From: Prochlorothrix hollandica PCC 9006 = CALU 1027
GTDB lineage: Bacteria; Cyanobacteriota; Cyanobacteriia; Prochlorotrichales; Prochlorotrichaceae
NCBI RefSeq assembly: GCF_000332315.1
Contig: NZ_KB235933.1
Span: 499,335 to 563,334, forward strand
DNA: 64,000 bases
Direction: 5' to 3'
Shown here: positions 27,772 to 36,117 of the stretch, piece by piece
Layout of the letters: each line of letters starts with the position of its first letter
Position numbering within the stretch: position 1 is the first letter of the stretch
Translations under genes and position numbers: made by a program
Notes under the pieces: generated by a model
What the model saw: the letters and a program-made list of their open reading frames with translations, nothing else
What the model was told of the DNA's origin: nothing
The model's database searches: none

Positions 27772-28872
27772 ATGGGATATGAAATTAAGGCCAAGGTCGA
27801 TACCTGGCTTAAAGCGAGAAATGTCCAAGGCTCCAGCCTCGGCGACAACGAAAAATCTTTATATAGTGCCCGTACTTGCTTGCCGATCGTGGCCTACCGT
27901 GCCGAAGGCGATCACCTCCTGGTGACCCTGGGCACCGATCCCAACGGTCAGCAACTGTTCATCAACGGGCGCACCAACTGGTATGTATACCGGCCAGCGG
28001 TGGAGATGCTGCGGGATAACCAACCCATTTCCCTGTCCACCGGCGGAGCGTCCAGTGCCCAGGGCGGCACCACCAACACCACCAAATTCGAGGTTTCTCT
28101 TAAGGTGGATACCTTTTTGAAGGCTCGCCCAGACCAGGGATCCAGCCTCAGCGACAATGATAAAGTCTTCGCCAAAGCCCGCACCGCCTATCCGATCGTT
28201 GCCTACAAAGCCGAGGGGGATCACCTCCTGGTCACCTTAGGCACCGATAGCCAAGGGCAACAGATGTACGTCAATGCCCGCACTAACTGGTATGTGTACC
28301 GTCCAGCGGTGGAAGTGCTGCGGGATGGTCAACCCCTATCCTTGTCCAACCGGGCCATTGCGGGCCTGCCCACCGGAGCCGCTGCCACCGCTGGGGGGGG
28401 CGTGCCCAAAGCTGGCGTAGAGTTGATCAAAGAGTTTGAGGGCTATGAGAGTCAGGCTTACGCCGATCCCATCCATGGCTGGGCAGTGCCCACCATTGGC
28501 TATGGCACCACGGTCTATCCCAATGGCCAAAAGGTGCGCCAGGGGGACACCGTCAACCCCACCCAGGCTGAGGAATATTTGATCCACCACATCGAAGCCA
28601 CGGCTCGCCCCGATCTGGAGCGCATTCCCACCTGGGGCCAGATGAATGATAACCAACGGGGGGCCATCTACAGCTTTGCCTATAACCTGGGATCCGCGTT
28701 CTATGGGAATGGAGCCTTTGGATCGATTACGCGGGTCTGTGATTCCGTCGATCGCTGGACTGATCTGCCTTGGATCGCTGAACAGTTTGTGAAGTACCGC
28801 AACCCTGGCACCTCGGCGGAAGCGGGTCTGCGGCGGCGGCGGGAAGCGGAAGCCAAGTTATTCGTCTCCTAA
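27772..28872 (+). CDS. GH24 lysozyme with a duplicated N-terminal domain
   Basis: 366-aa muramidase. Two copies of a domain of about 80 residues (about 3-90 and 108-195) come first; each has KARxxQGSSL, PIVAYxAEGDHLLVTLGTD and NWYVYRPAVE, like a small SH3-type wall-binding fold. A phage-type GH24 catalytic domain follows, with the catalytic Glu in LIKEFEGYESQAYADP and TIGYGTT, ending LRRRREAEAKLF. No signal peptide is visible, so release would need lysis, a holin or a non-classical route. The two domain copies are also similar at DNA level. No phage gene is adjacent. Confidence 0.9.
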   Translation: MGYEIKAKVDTWLKARNVQGSSLGDNEKSLYSARTCLPIVAYRAEGDHLLVTLGTDPNGQQLFINGRTNWYVYRPAVEMLRDNQPISLSTGGASSAQGGTTNTTKFEVSLKVDTFLKARPDQGSSLSDNDKVFAKARTAYPIVAYKAEGDHLLVTLGTDSQGQQMYVNARTNWYVYRPAVEVLRDGQPLSLSNRAIAGLPTGAAATAGGGVPKAGVELIKEFEGYESQAYADPIHGWAVPTIGYGTTVYPNGQKVRQGDTVNPTQAEEYLIHHIEATARPDLERIPTWGQMNDNQRGAIYSFAYNLGSAFYGNGAFGSITRVCDSVDRWTDLPWIAEQFVKYRNPGTSAEAGLRRRREAEAKLFVS

Positions 28873-28916
28873 ATACGCGATCGGCACGTTCCAGGGAACC
28901 CCCATCCCAGGGCAAT

Positions 28917-28947
28917 GGTCCGGCCTAGGGGATCACTGGGCCGGACC
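28917..28947 (+). terminator. Possible terminator hairpin after the lysozyme
   Basis: GGTCCGGCC pairs perfectly with GGCCGGACC across a 13-base loop, 45 bp beyond the lysozyme stop. There is no T tract, so it may be a barrier hairpin rather than an intrinsic terminator. Confidence 0.5.
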
Positions 28948-28960
28948 GATCGCCCCCTGG

Positions 28961-29396
28961 CGGGCAACGACTGAAGTCGTTATTACGAACACAAGGGGGC
29001 GCAACTTCAGTCCATCGTTTGTAGTAGCGACTTCAGTCGCTTTCTTCTGGTTTGTAGTAGCGACTTCAGTCGCTCTCTTACGGGCAACGACTGAAGTCGT
29101 TATTACGAACACAAGGGGTAGCAACTTCAGTCCATCGTTTGTAGTAGCGACTTCAGTCGCTCTCTTCTAGTTTGTAGTAGCGACTTCAGTCGCTCTCTTA
29201 CGGGCAACGACTGAAGTCGTTATTACGAACGAACACAAGGGGTAGCAACTTCAGTCCATCGTTTGTAGTAGCGACTTCAGTCGCTCTCTTGCGGGCAACG
29301 ACTGAAGTCGTTATTACGAACACAAGGGGGCGCAATTTCAGTCCATCGTTTGTAGTAGCGACTTCAGTCGCTCTGAAGTCGCTCTGAAGTCGCTCT
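28961..29396. repeat. Array of palindromes, about 120-bp unit, four copies
   Basis: CGGGCAACGACTGAAGTCGTT begins at 28961, 29081, 29201 and 29292, giving units of 120, 120 and 91 bp. Each unit holds the palindromes AACGACTGAAGTCGTT and one or two GCGACTTCAGTCGC separated by AGT/TTTGTAGT. The right end decays into GCTCTGAAGTC steps. The cores CTGAAGTC / GACTTCAG are the same in both palindromes. It lies between the lysozyme and the metallo-hydrolase genes, which converge on it. No protein fits. Confidence 0.95.
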
Positions 29397-29461
29397 GAAC
29401 ATCAGACCCCCTGGTTTGTCTAGGGGTTCACTGACCTGAGCCTGTCCCAGGTTGGGGGTTC

Positions 29462-30424
29462 CTAAAAAGCGCTCTCGCCGTAGGCGGGTTTCACCCCTAG
29501 CTCGGCTAAAAAGGGTAGCTTGGCGTTGGGGAACTCCTCGATCAAGGCCGCCGACGCTTCCCCAGAGGTGGGTAGGGTTGTGGCTTCCCCAAAGGCTTCT
29601 AGGTAGCTGCGGGTAAAGGCAAGACTGGCTAAACCATCGGCATCAGCCCCATCGGGAGACTGGTGGCCGGGGACGATTGTTTTCGGGTCCAGCGCCTCGA
29701 TCGTGGCTAAACTATCCAGCCACTGTTGCCGCAACTCAGGGGTAGCATTTTCGTTCATAAAGAGATGCACCTCCCCATAGACCACATCCCCCGCCACCAC
29801 AGCCTCCAGTTGGGGCAAGTAGAGGGCCGTCGTGGGAGTCGTATCCCCATGGGGCAATTCCAGAATCTCCACGGTTTCCCCCTCCAGAGGCAGACTGTCC
29901 TCCTCATAGGCCGTGGGAATCACCGGATCGCTGAGGGCTTCTTCCTCACCGATCAGTTTCGGAGCATTGGCCACAAAGATATCATTCAGTTGCTCGATCG
30001 CCGTCACCACCTCCGGCGTTGCATAGACAGGCACATCGGGAAAGGCTTCCTTTAGCACTGCCGTCCCAAAATAGTGATCGGGGTGGGCATGGGTAATCCA
30101 GATGGCCGTCAGGGTTTTGCCAGACTCCTCAATCCAAGCCTGCAACGCCTCAGCATCACTGCGACTATACTGGGCATCCACAAGAATAGCCTCGCTTTCC
30201 CCCATAATGAGGGTCGAATTGACTAAAAGTCCCCCTTCACCCCCATAAAACGTATCTAAGCTGAGGGTCTCAGCGATCGTTTCTGGAGTTCCTTCGTCAG
30301 GGGTTGACGCTTCTACGGCTGGGGTCGAGCTGGGGGTTTCGGCCACGGGGGCACCACAACCCAGACTCGTGGTTCCCAGGAGCAGTAAACCCAGGCTAAA
30401 CAGTCGCTTTCCGGTCAAAATCAT
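29462..30424 (-). CDS. Exported metallo-beta-lactamase-fold hydrolase 1
   Basis: 320-aa protein with an N-terminal signal (MILTGKRLFSLGLLLLG, followed by TSLGC, a weak lipobox) and a Ser/Thr/Pro/Glu linker. The hydrolase fold shows all metal ligands: HAHPDH, PHGD, the Asp in VAGDVVYG and the His in VPGHQSP. It probably acts in the periplasm or on the outer face of the inner membrane. Substrate unknown. It is a paralogue of the next gene upstream on the same strand, 183 bp away. Confidence 0.88.
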   Translation of the reverse strand: MILTGKRLFSLGLLLLGTTSLGCGAPVAETPSSTPAVEASTPDEGTPETIAETLSLDTFYGGEGGLLVNSTLIMGESEAILVDAQYSRSDAEALQAWIEESGKTLTAIWITHAHPDHYFGTAVLKEAFPDVPVYATPEVVTAIEQLNDIFVANAPKLIGEEEALSDPVIPTAYEEDSLPLEGETVEILELPHGDTTPTTALYLPQLEAVVAGDVVYGEVHLFMNENATPELRQQWLDSLATIEALDPKTIVPGHQSPDGADADGLASLAFTRSYLEAFGEATTLPTSGEASAALIEEFPNAKLPFLAELGVKPAYGESAF

Positions 30425-30441
30425 GGCGTAATCTCTAAATA

Positions 30442-30530
30442 TACAGCAGTCCGAACTGGGTTATGTAGTGGGAAAGACACACACCACACAACGGGTTTCA
30501 GCGATCGATCTCCTTACAACTAATTTGGGG
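30442..30530. repeat. Diverged copy 4 of the MITE-like element
   Basis: Starts TACAGCAGTCCGAACT and ends near CTTACAACTAATTTGG, so it reads as the reverse of copy 1. The central arm has lost its pairing and the last bases are eroded. Downstream lies a GGGACAGTGGGGCG hairpin (about 30547-30582) of another dispersed family. Confidence 0.7.
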
Positions 30531-30607
30531 CATCAACGTCAGCCGGGACAGTGGGGCGATCCGCGTCCCACTGTCCCATTAATACGGAGCCGGGGAACCG
30601 GCAGCCC

Positions 30608-31585
30608 TTATTGCGCGTAGGCTGCTTTCAAGGCCGCTTCCAACAGGAAGGGATATTTATAGTCGGGATAGAGGGCTACCATGGCGGCTTGGGCCGTTTC
30701 AGGGCTGTCGTTTTCCTCCACTACTTTACTGAAGGCGGTGATGTAGTCCTTGGAGGCTTGCAACGCTTCCACATTGGCATCGGCATAGTCGGGGCTTTGG
30801 TGACCGGCCACCAGGATTTTAGGATTGAGGGCCGCGATCGCATCCAAGGTCTCCAGCCATGCCATGCGATCCTCCACCGTGGGAGCCTCCCGCAAATACA
30901 TGTGAACCCCAGAGTAGACAATATCCCCCGGAAGCACCGCCCCAATGCTAGGTATATGGAGCACCGTCACATCTTCCGTATCGCCCCGGGGAAAGGAGAT
31001 AATTTCGATCGGTTCCCCATCCACCTCTAAGGTGCTTTCCGTATAGGCGGTGGGGATCACGGGCACCTCTGGGGCATCCTCAGGAAAGCGCTCTTGGAAC
31101 GTCTTCAGATAACCGGGAGTCCGTTCCTCCACCAAACTGACCACCTCCGGCGTTGAATACACCGGGGTATCGGGAAACGCATCTAACACGGTTCGCAAAC
31201 CAAAATAGTGGTCCGCATGGGCATGGGTCACCCAAATGGCCTTGAGGGTTTTACCAGACGCTTCAATGGCATCCACCACCTGTTGGGCCTCACTCAGCTT
31301 GGCTTGGCCATCCACTAAAATAACCTCTGTTTCCCCCATAATCAGGGTCGAAGCCACCAAATTACCGTTATCCTCACTGCCCCGCACCACCTCTAGGGAT
31401 AGGGAGGCGGTTTCCTCATCGGGAGTCTCTGTAACGTTTTTTGCCTCAGCAACAGTGGCGGCGATCTCCGCTGAGCCGTTGTCTGTCGTAGAGGCGGTGT
31501 CTGTACAGGCCAGGGTCACGAATCCCACACAGCAGGACAGAACAACGGGGGTGAAACGGCGGGAGAATTGTATGGGCGAAATCAT
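30608..31585 (-). CDS. Exported metallo-beta-lactamase-fold hydrolase 2
   Basis: 325-aa paralogue of the downstream gene. It has a signal sequence ending TLAC, an acidic linker, and the ligands HAHADH, PRGD, the Asp in LPGDIVYSG and the His in VAGHQSPD. The two proteins share the same order of motifs from GEx(E/A)xILVD to VPVIPTAY. The pair is a tandem duplication with considerable divergence, so their substrates may differ. Being lipoprotein-like, they may be anchored in a membrane. Confidence 0.88.
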   Translation of the reverse strand: MISPIQFSRRFTPVVLSCCVGFVTLACTDTASTTDNGSAEIAATVAEAKNVTETPDEETASLSLEVVRGSEDNGNLVASTLIMGETEVILVDGQAKLSEAQQVVDAIEASGKTLKAIWVTHAHADHYFGLRTVLDAFPDTPVYSTPEVVSLVEERTPGYLKTFQERFPEDAPEVPVIPTAYTESTLEVDGEPIEIISFPRGDTEDVTVLHIPSIGAVLPGDIVYSGVHMYLREAPTVEDRMAWLETLDAIAALNPKILVAGHQSPDYADANVEALQASKDYITAFSKVVEENDSPETAQAAMVALYPDYKYPFLLEAALKAAYAQ

Positions 31586-32504
31586 GAAATTATCACTCCT
31601 GGGAACTGAACGGGAGGGTTGAAGGCTGATGGTTCATAGAAACAATTAACCCTACTCATTGATTATTTCTATGTCTAAACTCTAGGTCTAAACTCTAGGT
31701 CTAAACTCTAGGTCTAAACTCTAGGTCTAGGCTTTAGGTTTAGACCTAGGGTCTGAACCGACTTCAACCAGGACTAAAAACACGAGATTCCAAGGAGTTT
31801 TGTCCTTGGTCACGGTAGCCTTAGCCACTATAGTCTTGGCCACTACAGTATAGGTCTGATGTCTTTGGGGGTCATTCTAAGCCAGATACAGGATTTTTCA
31901 CAATCATGGCGGGCATGACCTGTCCTAAACCACATTGGAACCTACTGTTTTTCTTCGCAAAACATTCTCTGAACTATTTAGTCCAGATCTGAAGTAGAGG
32001 AAAAATAGACCTGAATCGTCCTTAAAATGACAAGAGTGGCTCCACCCCGATACCACAGCAGCACCTGTAATCTGTTGCGTCAAATCTGGGTTCTGGGTCT
32101 GGTTCGGGCAAACATTCAGACTTGCTGCGGTGACTGCTATTGAAAATAGCATTTTTACTGGGGTAATGATAGGCAGGTTCCCCTGGATTTTTCCAGTCTG
32201 TCAAGAAAAGGATGCTAGACGTACCCCACGACGGAAGAGTATCCTCGTAGAGAGTTTCCTAGTGTGGGGAAATCCTCCTACACGGGGGAATGTTCGAGGC
32301 AAAACTTTAGTGCAGGGTTCTCCCCCCTAGGGGGCTGGGTTTGTCCCTTGCCCCTATACAGCAATCCTAAATCAGTTGTAAGGATCTCGATGGCTGAAAC
32401 CCTCCGGGCGCACACCACACGACCCATTTCGGACTGCTATATGAGGCGCATCGGGTTTTTCCCTGCTCCCGATCGCACCTTCGCCACACTCTCCTAACCC
32501 AACC
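31586..32504. other. 919-bp spacer with a tandem repeat and a MITE copy
   Basis: A GTCTAAACTCTAG unit of 13 bp repeats about four times at 31677-31735, ending in inverted copies of the same letters. A degraded open frame lies on the minus strand at 31925-32152 with no recognisable protein. The right end, 32357-32441, is an 85-bp copy of the MITE-like element. The remainder, before the formylglycine-generating enzyme gene, has no gene that I can support. Confidence 0.6.
32357..32441 (+). repeat. MITE-like element, copy 5 (shortened)
   Basis: Matches the 103-bp form but lacks 18 bp of the left arm of the central hairpin, so the stem cannot form. Its ends are TACAGCAATCCTAAAT and TTTCGGACTGCTATA, the last bases being altered. 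The right end is about 63 bp before the following gene. Confidence 0.85.
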
Positions 32505-33596
32505 ATGATCAAGACCTTGATCAAACGCCAAAAACTTCTGCTGTTCCTAAGCCTGCTCTGTGGCGGCCTAGGGTTGGCTCTCCTCTTCCATCTGCAACCC
32601 CGACTTCTCTTCCCCAACGCCAGCTCCCCAACGATGTCATCCACCGCCCTGGCAGGCCGCTGCCCCGACCAAATGGTTTGGGTCGCTGGGGGGGATTTCG
32701 CCATGGGATCCGATGACTTCTACCCCGAAGAAAAAGCGGTGGATGATGTGCGGGTTACAGGCTTTTGCATTGATACCCATGAGGTCACCAATGCCCAATT
32801 TGCAAAGTTTGTGGCAGACACGAATTACCGGACAGTGGCGGAACGTCCCCTATCGGCAGAGGAGTATCCCCAACTGAGTGCAGCCCAACGTCAGCCCGGT
32901 TCCTTAGTGTTCCAGATGCCAGAGTCCCCCAACCAACCGGTTCCGGAACTGAGCTGGTGGCACTGGACACCCGGAGCCAACTGGCAACATCCCCAGGGTC
33001 CCGCCAGTGATCTGACGGGGCGGGAGCAATACCCAGTGGTGCATATTGCTGTGGAAGATGCCCAGGCCTATGCCCAATGGGCCAACAAGCAATTGCCCAC
33101 GGAATCCCAGTGGGAATATGCCGCACGGGGGGGGTTGCAGGGTGCCTCCTTCACCTGGGGCAATGAGTATAAACCAACGTTGGCTAATTCCTGGCAAGGT
33201 CTATTTCCCCTGTTTAATACAGCAGAGGATGGCCATGTGGGCCTAGCCCCCGTGGAATCGTACCCCCCCAATAGTTATGGACTTTATGACATGGCGGGGA
33301 ATGTGTGGGAATGGACCTTAGACTGGTATCAACCGGGCCATGGGGGGAAGGCCCATCAGACCAACCCCACTGGTCCCTTAGCCAAGGACAGCTACGATAA
33401 CCGAGAACCGGGGGTCGCTAAGCATGTGATCAAGGGGGGGTCTTACCTCTGTGCCCCCAACTATTGCAGTCGCTTTCGCCCAGGGGCACGGGAGGCCCAA
33501 TCCCCAGATACGGGCACGTCCCACATTGGCTTTCGTCTGGTGCAGCAACCGGAGGCGGATCCGTCCCTGGGACTGCTACCGGGGTCTTCAGGCTAG
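32505..33596 (+). CDS. Formylglycine-generating enzyme (sulfatase-modifying factor)
   Basis: 363-aa membrane-anchored enzyme. An N-terminal hydrophobic anchor (about residues 10-28) precedes an FGE fold: WVAGGDFAMGSDD, YPVVHIAVEDAQAYAQWA, LPTESQWEYAARGG, GNVWEWTLDWY. The copper-binding cysteine pair is Cys316 and Cys321 in YLCAPNYCSRFRPG, with the five-residue spacing of active FGE. It converts the Cys of a sulfatase into formylglycine. The sulfatase two genes on, 33930-35729, has the CSPSR motif that this enzyme recognises, so the pair belongs together. Confidence 0.95.
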   Translation: MIKTLIKRQKLLLFLSLLCGGLGLALLFHLQPRLLFPNASSPTMSSTALAGRCPDQMVWVAGGDFAMGSDDFYPEEKAVDDVRVTGFCIDTHEVTNAQFAKFVADTNYRTVAERPLSAEEYPQLSAAQRQPGSLVFQMPESPNQPVPELSWWHWTPGANWQHPQGPASDLTGREQYPVVHIAVEDAQAYAQWANKQLPTESQWEYAARGGLQGASFTWGNEYKPTLANSWQGLFPLFNTAEDGHVGLAPVESYPPNSYGLYDMAGNVWEWTLDWYQPGHGGKAHQTNPTGPLAKDSYDNREPGVAKHVIKGGSYLCAPNYCSRFRPGAREAQSPDTGTSHIGFRLVQQPEADPSLGLLPGSSG

Positions 33597-33929
33597 GGAG
33601 AATCCTGGCTTTGTCCCGTTGCTCTCCTAGGGTTATTCGTTTTTCTTCCAGTGCTCCACGGGGGGTTGCTGTACCTGGGTTTGGGAGTCCAGGGTGCAAA
33701 CTCCACCTAATGTTGTGGGTTTATGCCATCTCCACAGAGTTGGTCTGGTACCCTAAGCCCAGGGCAATATCCCTGCTCTGACTATCCGAAGACTGAAGTC
33801 TTACCCTTCAGTTGCCAATCCCAGAACGGACGGAGCAAGGTCACCAGTCTTGTTTTCCAGGACGGGGTGAATCGTCACCCTGGCGTTGTTCCACCGAACC
33901 GGGCTGTTAACCCTTGACTGATCTAGGTT
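33597..33929. other. 333-bp spacer before the sulfatase
   Basis: Contains the inverted repeat GACTGAAGTC / CTTCAGTT around 33789-33813 and no gene that I can support. It probably holds the promoter of the sulfatase gene, since the gap is too long for simple co-translation with the preceding gene. Confidence 0.4.
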
Positions 33930-35729
33930 ATGTATCACAAGTTTTCAGACTTATTGCAGGCTGTGAAAACCCAAACGCGCAAGGCTGCCAAAATGGCCAT
34001 CTTTGCGGCAGGGGCCACCACCTTTGGGGTTGTGGGTTTATCTGCAGCGGAGAGTGGAGCAGAAGACCGCACTAAACAGGGCCGTCGAGGCGACGATCGC
34101 CCCAACGTGGTCATGATTGTGGCGGATGACATGGGCTACTCCGACATTGGGTCCTTTGGCAGCGAAATTTCTACCCCCAACTTGGATGCTTTGGCCAGCC
34201 AAGGCATGGTTTTCGACAACTTCCGCACCGGACCCACCTGCTCCCCCAGCCGCTCCATGTTCCTGACCGGCACCGACAACCACCTGGCCGGGATGGGCAC
34301 CATGGACTATGCCATCACCGATAACCAGCGGGGACAACCGGGTTATGAAGCCTATCTGAGCGATCGGGTAGTTACCTTCGCCCAACTGCTCCAGGACGAG
34401 GGCTACAACACCTACATGGCCGGAAAGTGGCACCTAGGCGAGCACTCCGAAGATCAGTTCCCCTCCGCCCACGGTTTTGAGCGCACCTTTACCCTCCTCT
34501 CTGGGGCCGCTTTCCACTTTAGCCGTGATGGCTGGACCCCCCGCAAGCCGATCGCCCCCTATGCGATCGATGGAGAGGAGCTACCCGATAATGACCCCCG
34601 CTTCCCTGACGACTTCTACTCCACCCGGACTTATACCGACAAAATGTTGGAGTTTATCAAGGAAGAGCAGGACGAAGACCAGCCCTTCTTTGCCTACCTC
34701 GCCTACACAGCCCCCCACGCTCCCCTCCAAGCTCCCGAAGACTATATCGACAAGTACCTAGAGGCTGAACTGTACGAAAAGGGCTGGGATGCCCTGCGGG
34801 AAGAGCGCTTTGAGCGCATGAAGTCCATGGGTATGTTCCCGGACTACATTGAAATGTCGCCGCGCTGGGATCATGTCAAAGCTTGGGAAAGCCTGACAGA
34901 GGAGGAAAAGCGCAAAGAAGTCCGGCGGATGGCCGTCTATGCGGGCATGATCGACTACTTGGATGAGAGCATCGGTCGGTTTGTTCAGGAACTCAAGGAC
35001 ATGGATGAGTATGACAACACCATCTTTGTCTTCTTCTCCGATAATGGGGCCGACGGCGAAATCCAGGACCAAAATGGCAACCCAGCCTATGAAAAGTGGC
35101 TCGGTGGCCTTGGCATTGATCTCAACGATATTGATGCCATTGGCACACCTCAGTCCTTTATCACCTACATTGCCGGTTGGGCGCAGGTGTCTGCGACCCC
35201 CCACTGGGGATCCAAGGCTAGCCAGTCTGAGGGGGGGATTCGCGGTCCCTTCTTTGTGACCTACCCCGGCAAGGTGCAGGCGGGCCGGACCGATGCCTTT
35301 GCCTCGGTGCTAGACATTGCCCCAACCATTCTGGAGTATACCGGGGTTGAGCATCCCGGCGATTCCTATAAGGGTCGCCCCATTGCGGGCCTGCGGGGTA
35401 AGTCCATGGCCCATCTGTTGGCGGGTCATGCGGATCGCCTCTATGGGGACGACGAACCCGTCTTCTTTGAACTGTTTGGCACCATGAACCGGGCCGTCTT
35501 TATGGGTGACTGGAAAGCCCTCCGCCTCGGCGATGCTCCCTGGGGGGGCGATCTCCGCACGGATAACCCCGATGTGCCCTGGAAGCTGTTTAACCTGGCG
35601 GTTGATCCGACGGAACAGGTGAACATGGCGGATCTTTATCCCCGGCAGTTGGAAACCATGGTTGAAGCCTATAAAGACTATGAGTCTGATGTGGGCATTA
35701 TCTATGCCCCCGGCTTCGAGCCTCACTAA
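33930..35729 (+). CDS. Secreted Cys-type sulfatase (arylsulfatase family)
   Basis: 599-aa enzyme that removes sulfate esters. A signal sequence (about residues 1-40) precedes the alkaline-phosphatase-like fold: NVVMIVADDMGYSDIG (metal-binding Asp pair), the active-site Cys104 in TCSPSRSMFLTG, then GKWHLGEH and FVFFSDNGADGE. The Cys must become formylglycine through the FGE encoded just upstream. Substrate class is uncertain; secretion suggests extracellular or periplasmic sulfated glycans or small aryl sulfates. A beta-sandwich protein follows. Confidence 0.95.
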   Translation: MYHKFSDLLQAVKTQTRKAAKMAIFAAGATTFGVVGLSAAESGAEDRTKQGRRGDDRPNVVMIVADDMGYSDIGSFGSEISTPNLDALASQGMVFDNFRTGPTCSPSRSMFLTGTDNHLAGMGTMDYAITDNQRGQPGYEAYLSDRVVTFAQLLQDEGYNTYMAGKWHLGEHSEDQFPSAHGFERTFTLLSGAAFHFSRDGWTPRKPIAPYAIDGEELPDNDPRFPDDFYSTRTYTDKMLEFIKEEQDEDQPFFAYLAYTAPHAPLQAPEDYIDKYLEAELYEKGWDALREERFERMKSMGMFPDYIEMSPRWDHVKAWESLTEEEKRKEVRRMAVYAGMIDYLDESIGRFVQELKDMDEYDNTIFVFFSDNGADGEIQDQNGNPAYEKWLGGLGIDLNDIDAIGTPQSFITYIAGWAQVSATPHWGSKASQSEGGIRGPFFVTYPGKVQAGRTDAFASVLDIAPTILEYTGVEHPGDSYKGRPIAGLRGKSMAHLLAGHADRLYGDDEPVFFELFGTMNRAVFMGDWKALRLGDAPWGGDLRTDNPDVPWKLFNLAVDPTEQVNMADLYPRQLETMVEAYKDYESDVGIIYAPGFEPH

Positions 35730-36117
35730 ATCTGGAAGTATAGACCAGGGCAATAGGCCATCTGGTCAGCCCTGGTGATTAGGTCTAGGGCTAGGAGATC
35801 AGTGTTTTCTAGCCAACTGCCCATTGACCCAGCTCTAGATTAGTCTAGGACTGGGGAAGCCCTTGGAAACTCTAGGTCGTTGGATCTAGTCCAGGGGTTA
35901 GGACGGTTCCGGGGGCGGGGCGGGGTGGGGTGGCACCCAACATCCCAGCTTTGCCTCTCCCCCTGCGATCGCTGCCGGTAGTGTCGTCTAGGGATTCTCT
36001 TTTGGGGACACGCTTTGGATTCTCTGGAACGAGGGGAGACTATACTAATCTAACCCTCCCCTCTGCGGCCACCATCGGCATCAGACAACTGCATCGGACA
36101 ACCATGACAGGACAAGT

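Noticed and set aside
28961..29396. Possible CRISPR array (regular repeats of about 120 bp)
   Set aside because: The repeats are palindromic, the intervening sequences are also repeated, and unit length is too long. No cas genes are present.
31925..32204. Overlapping small frames on the minus strand
   Set aside because: No recognisable product, no ribosome site, and codon use unlike the neighbouring genes.
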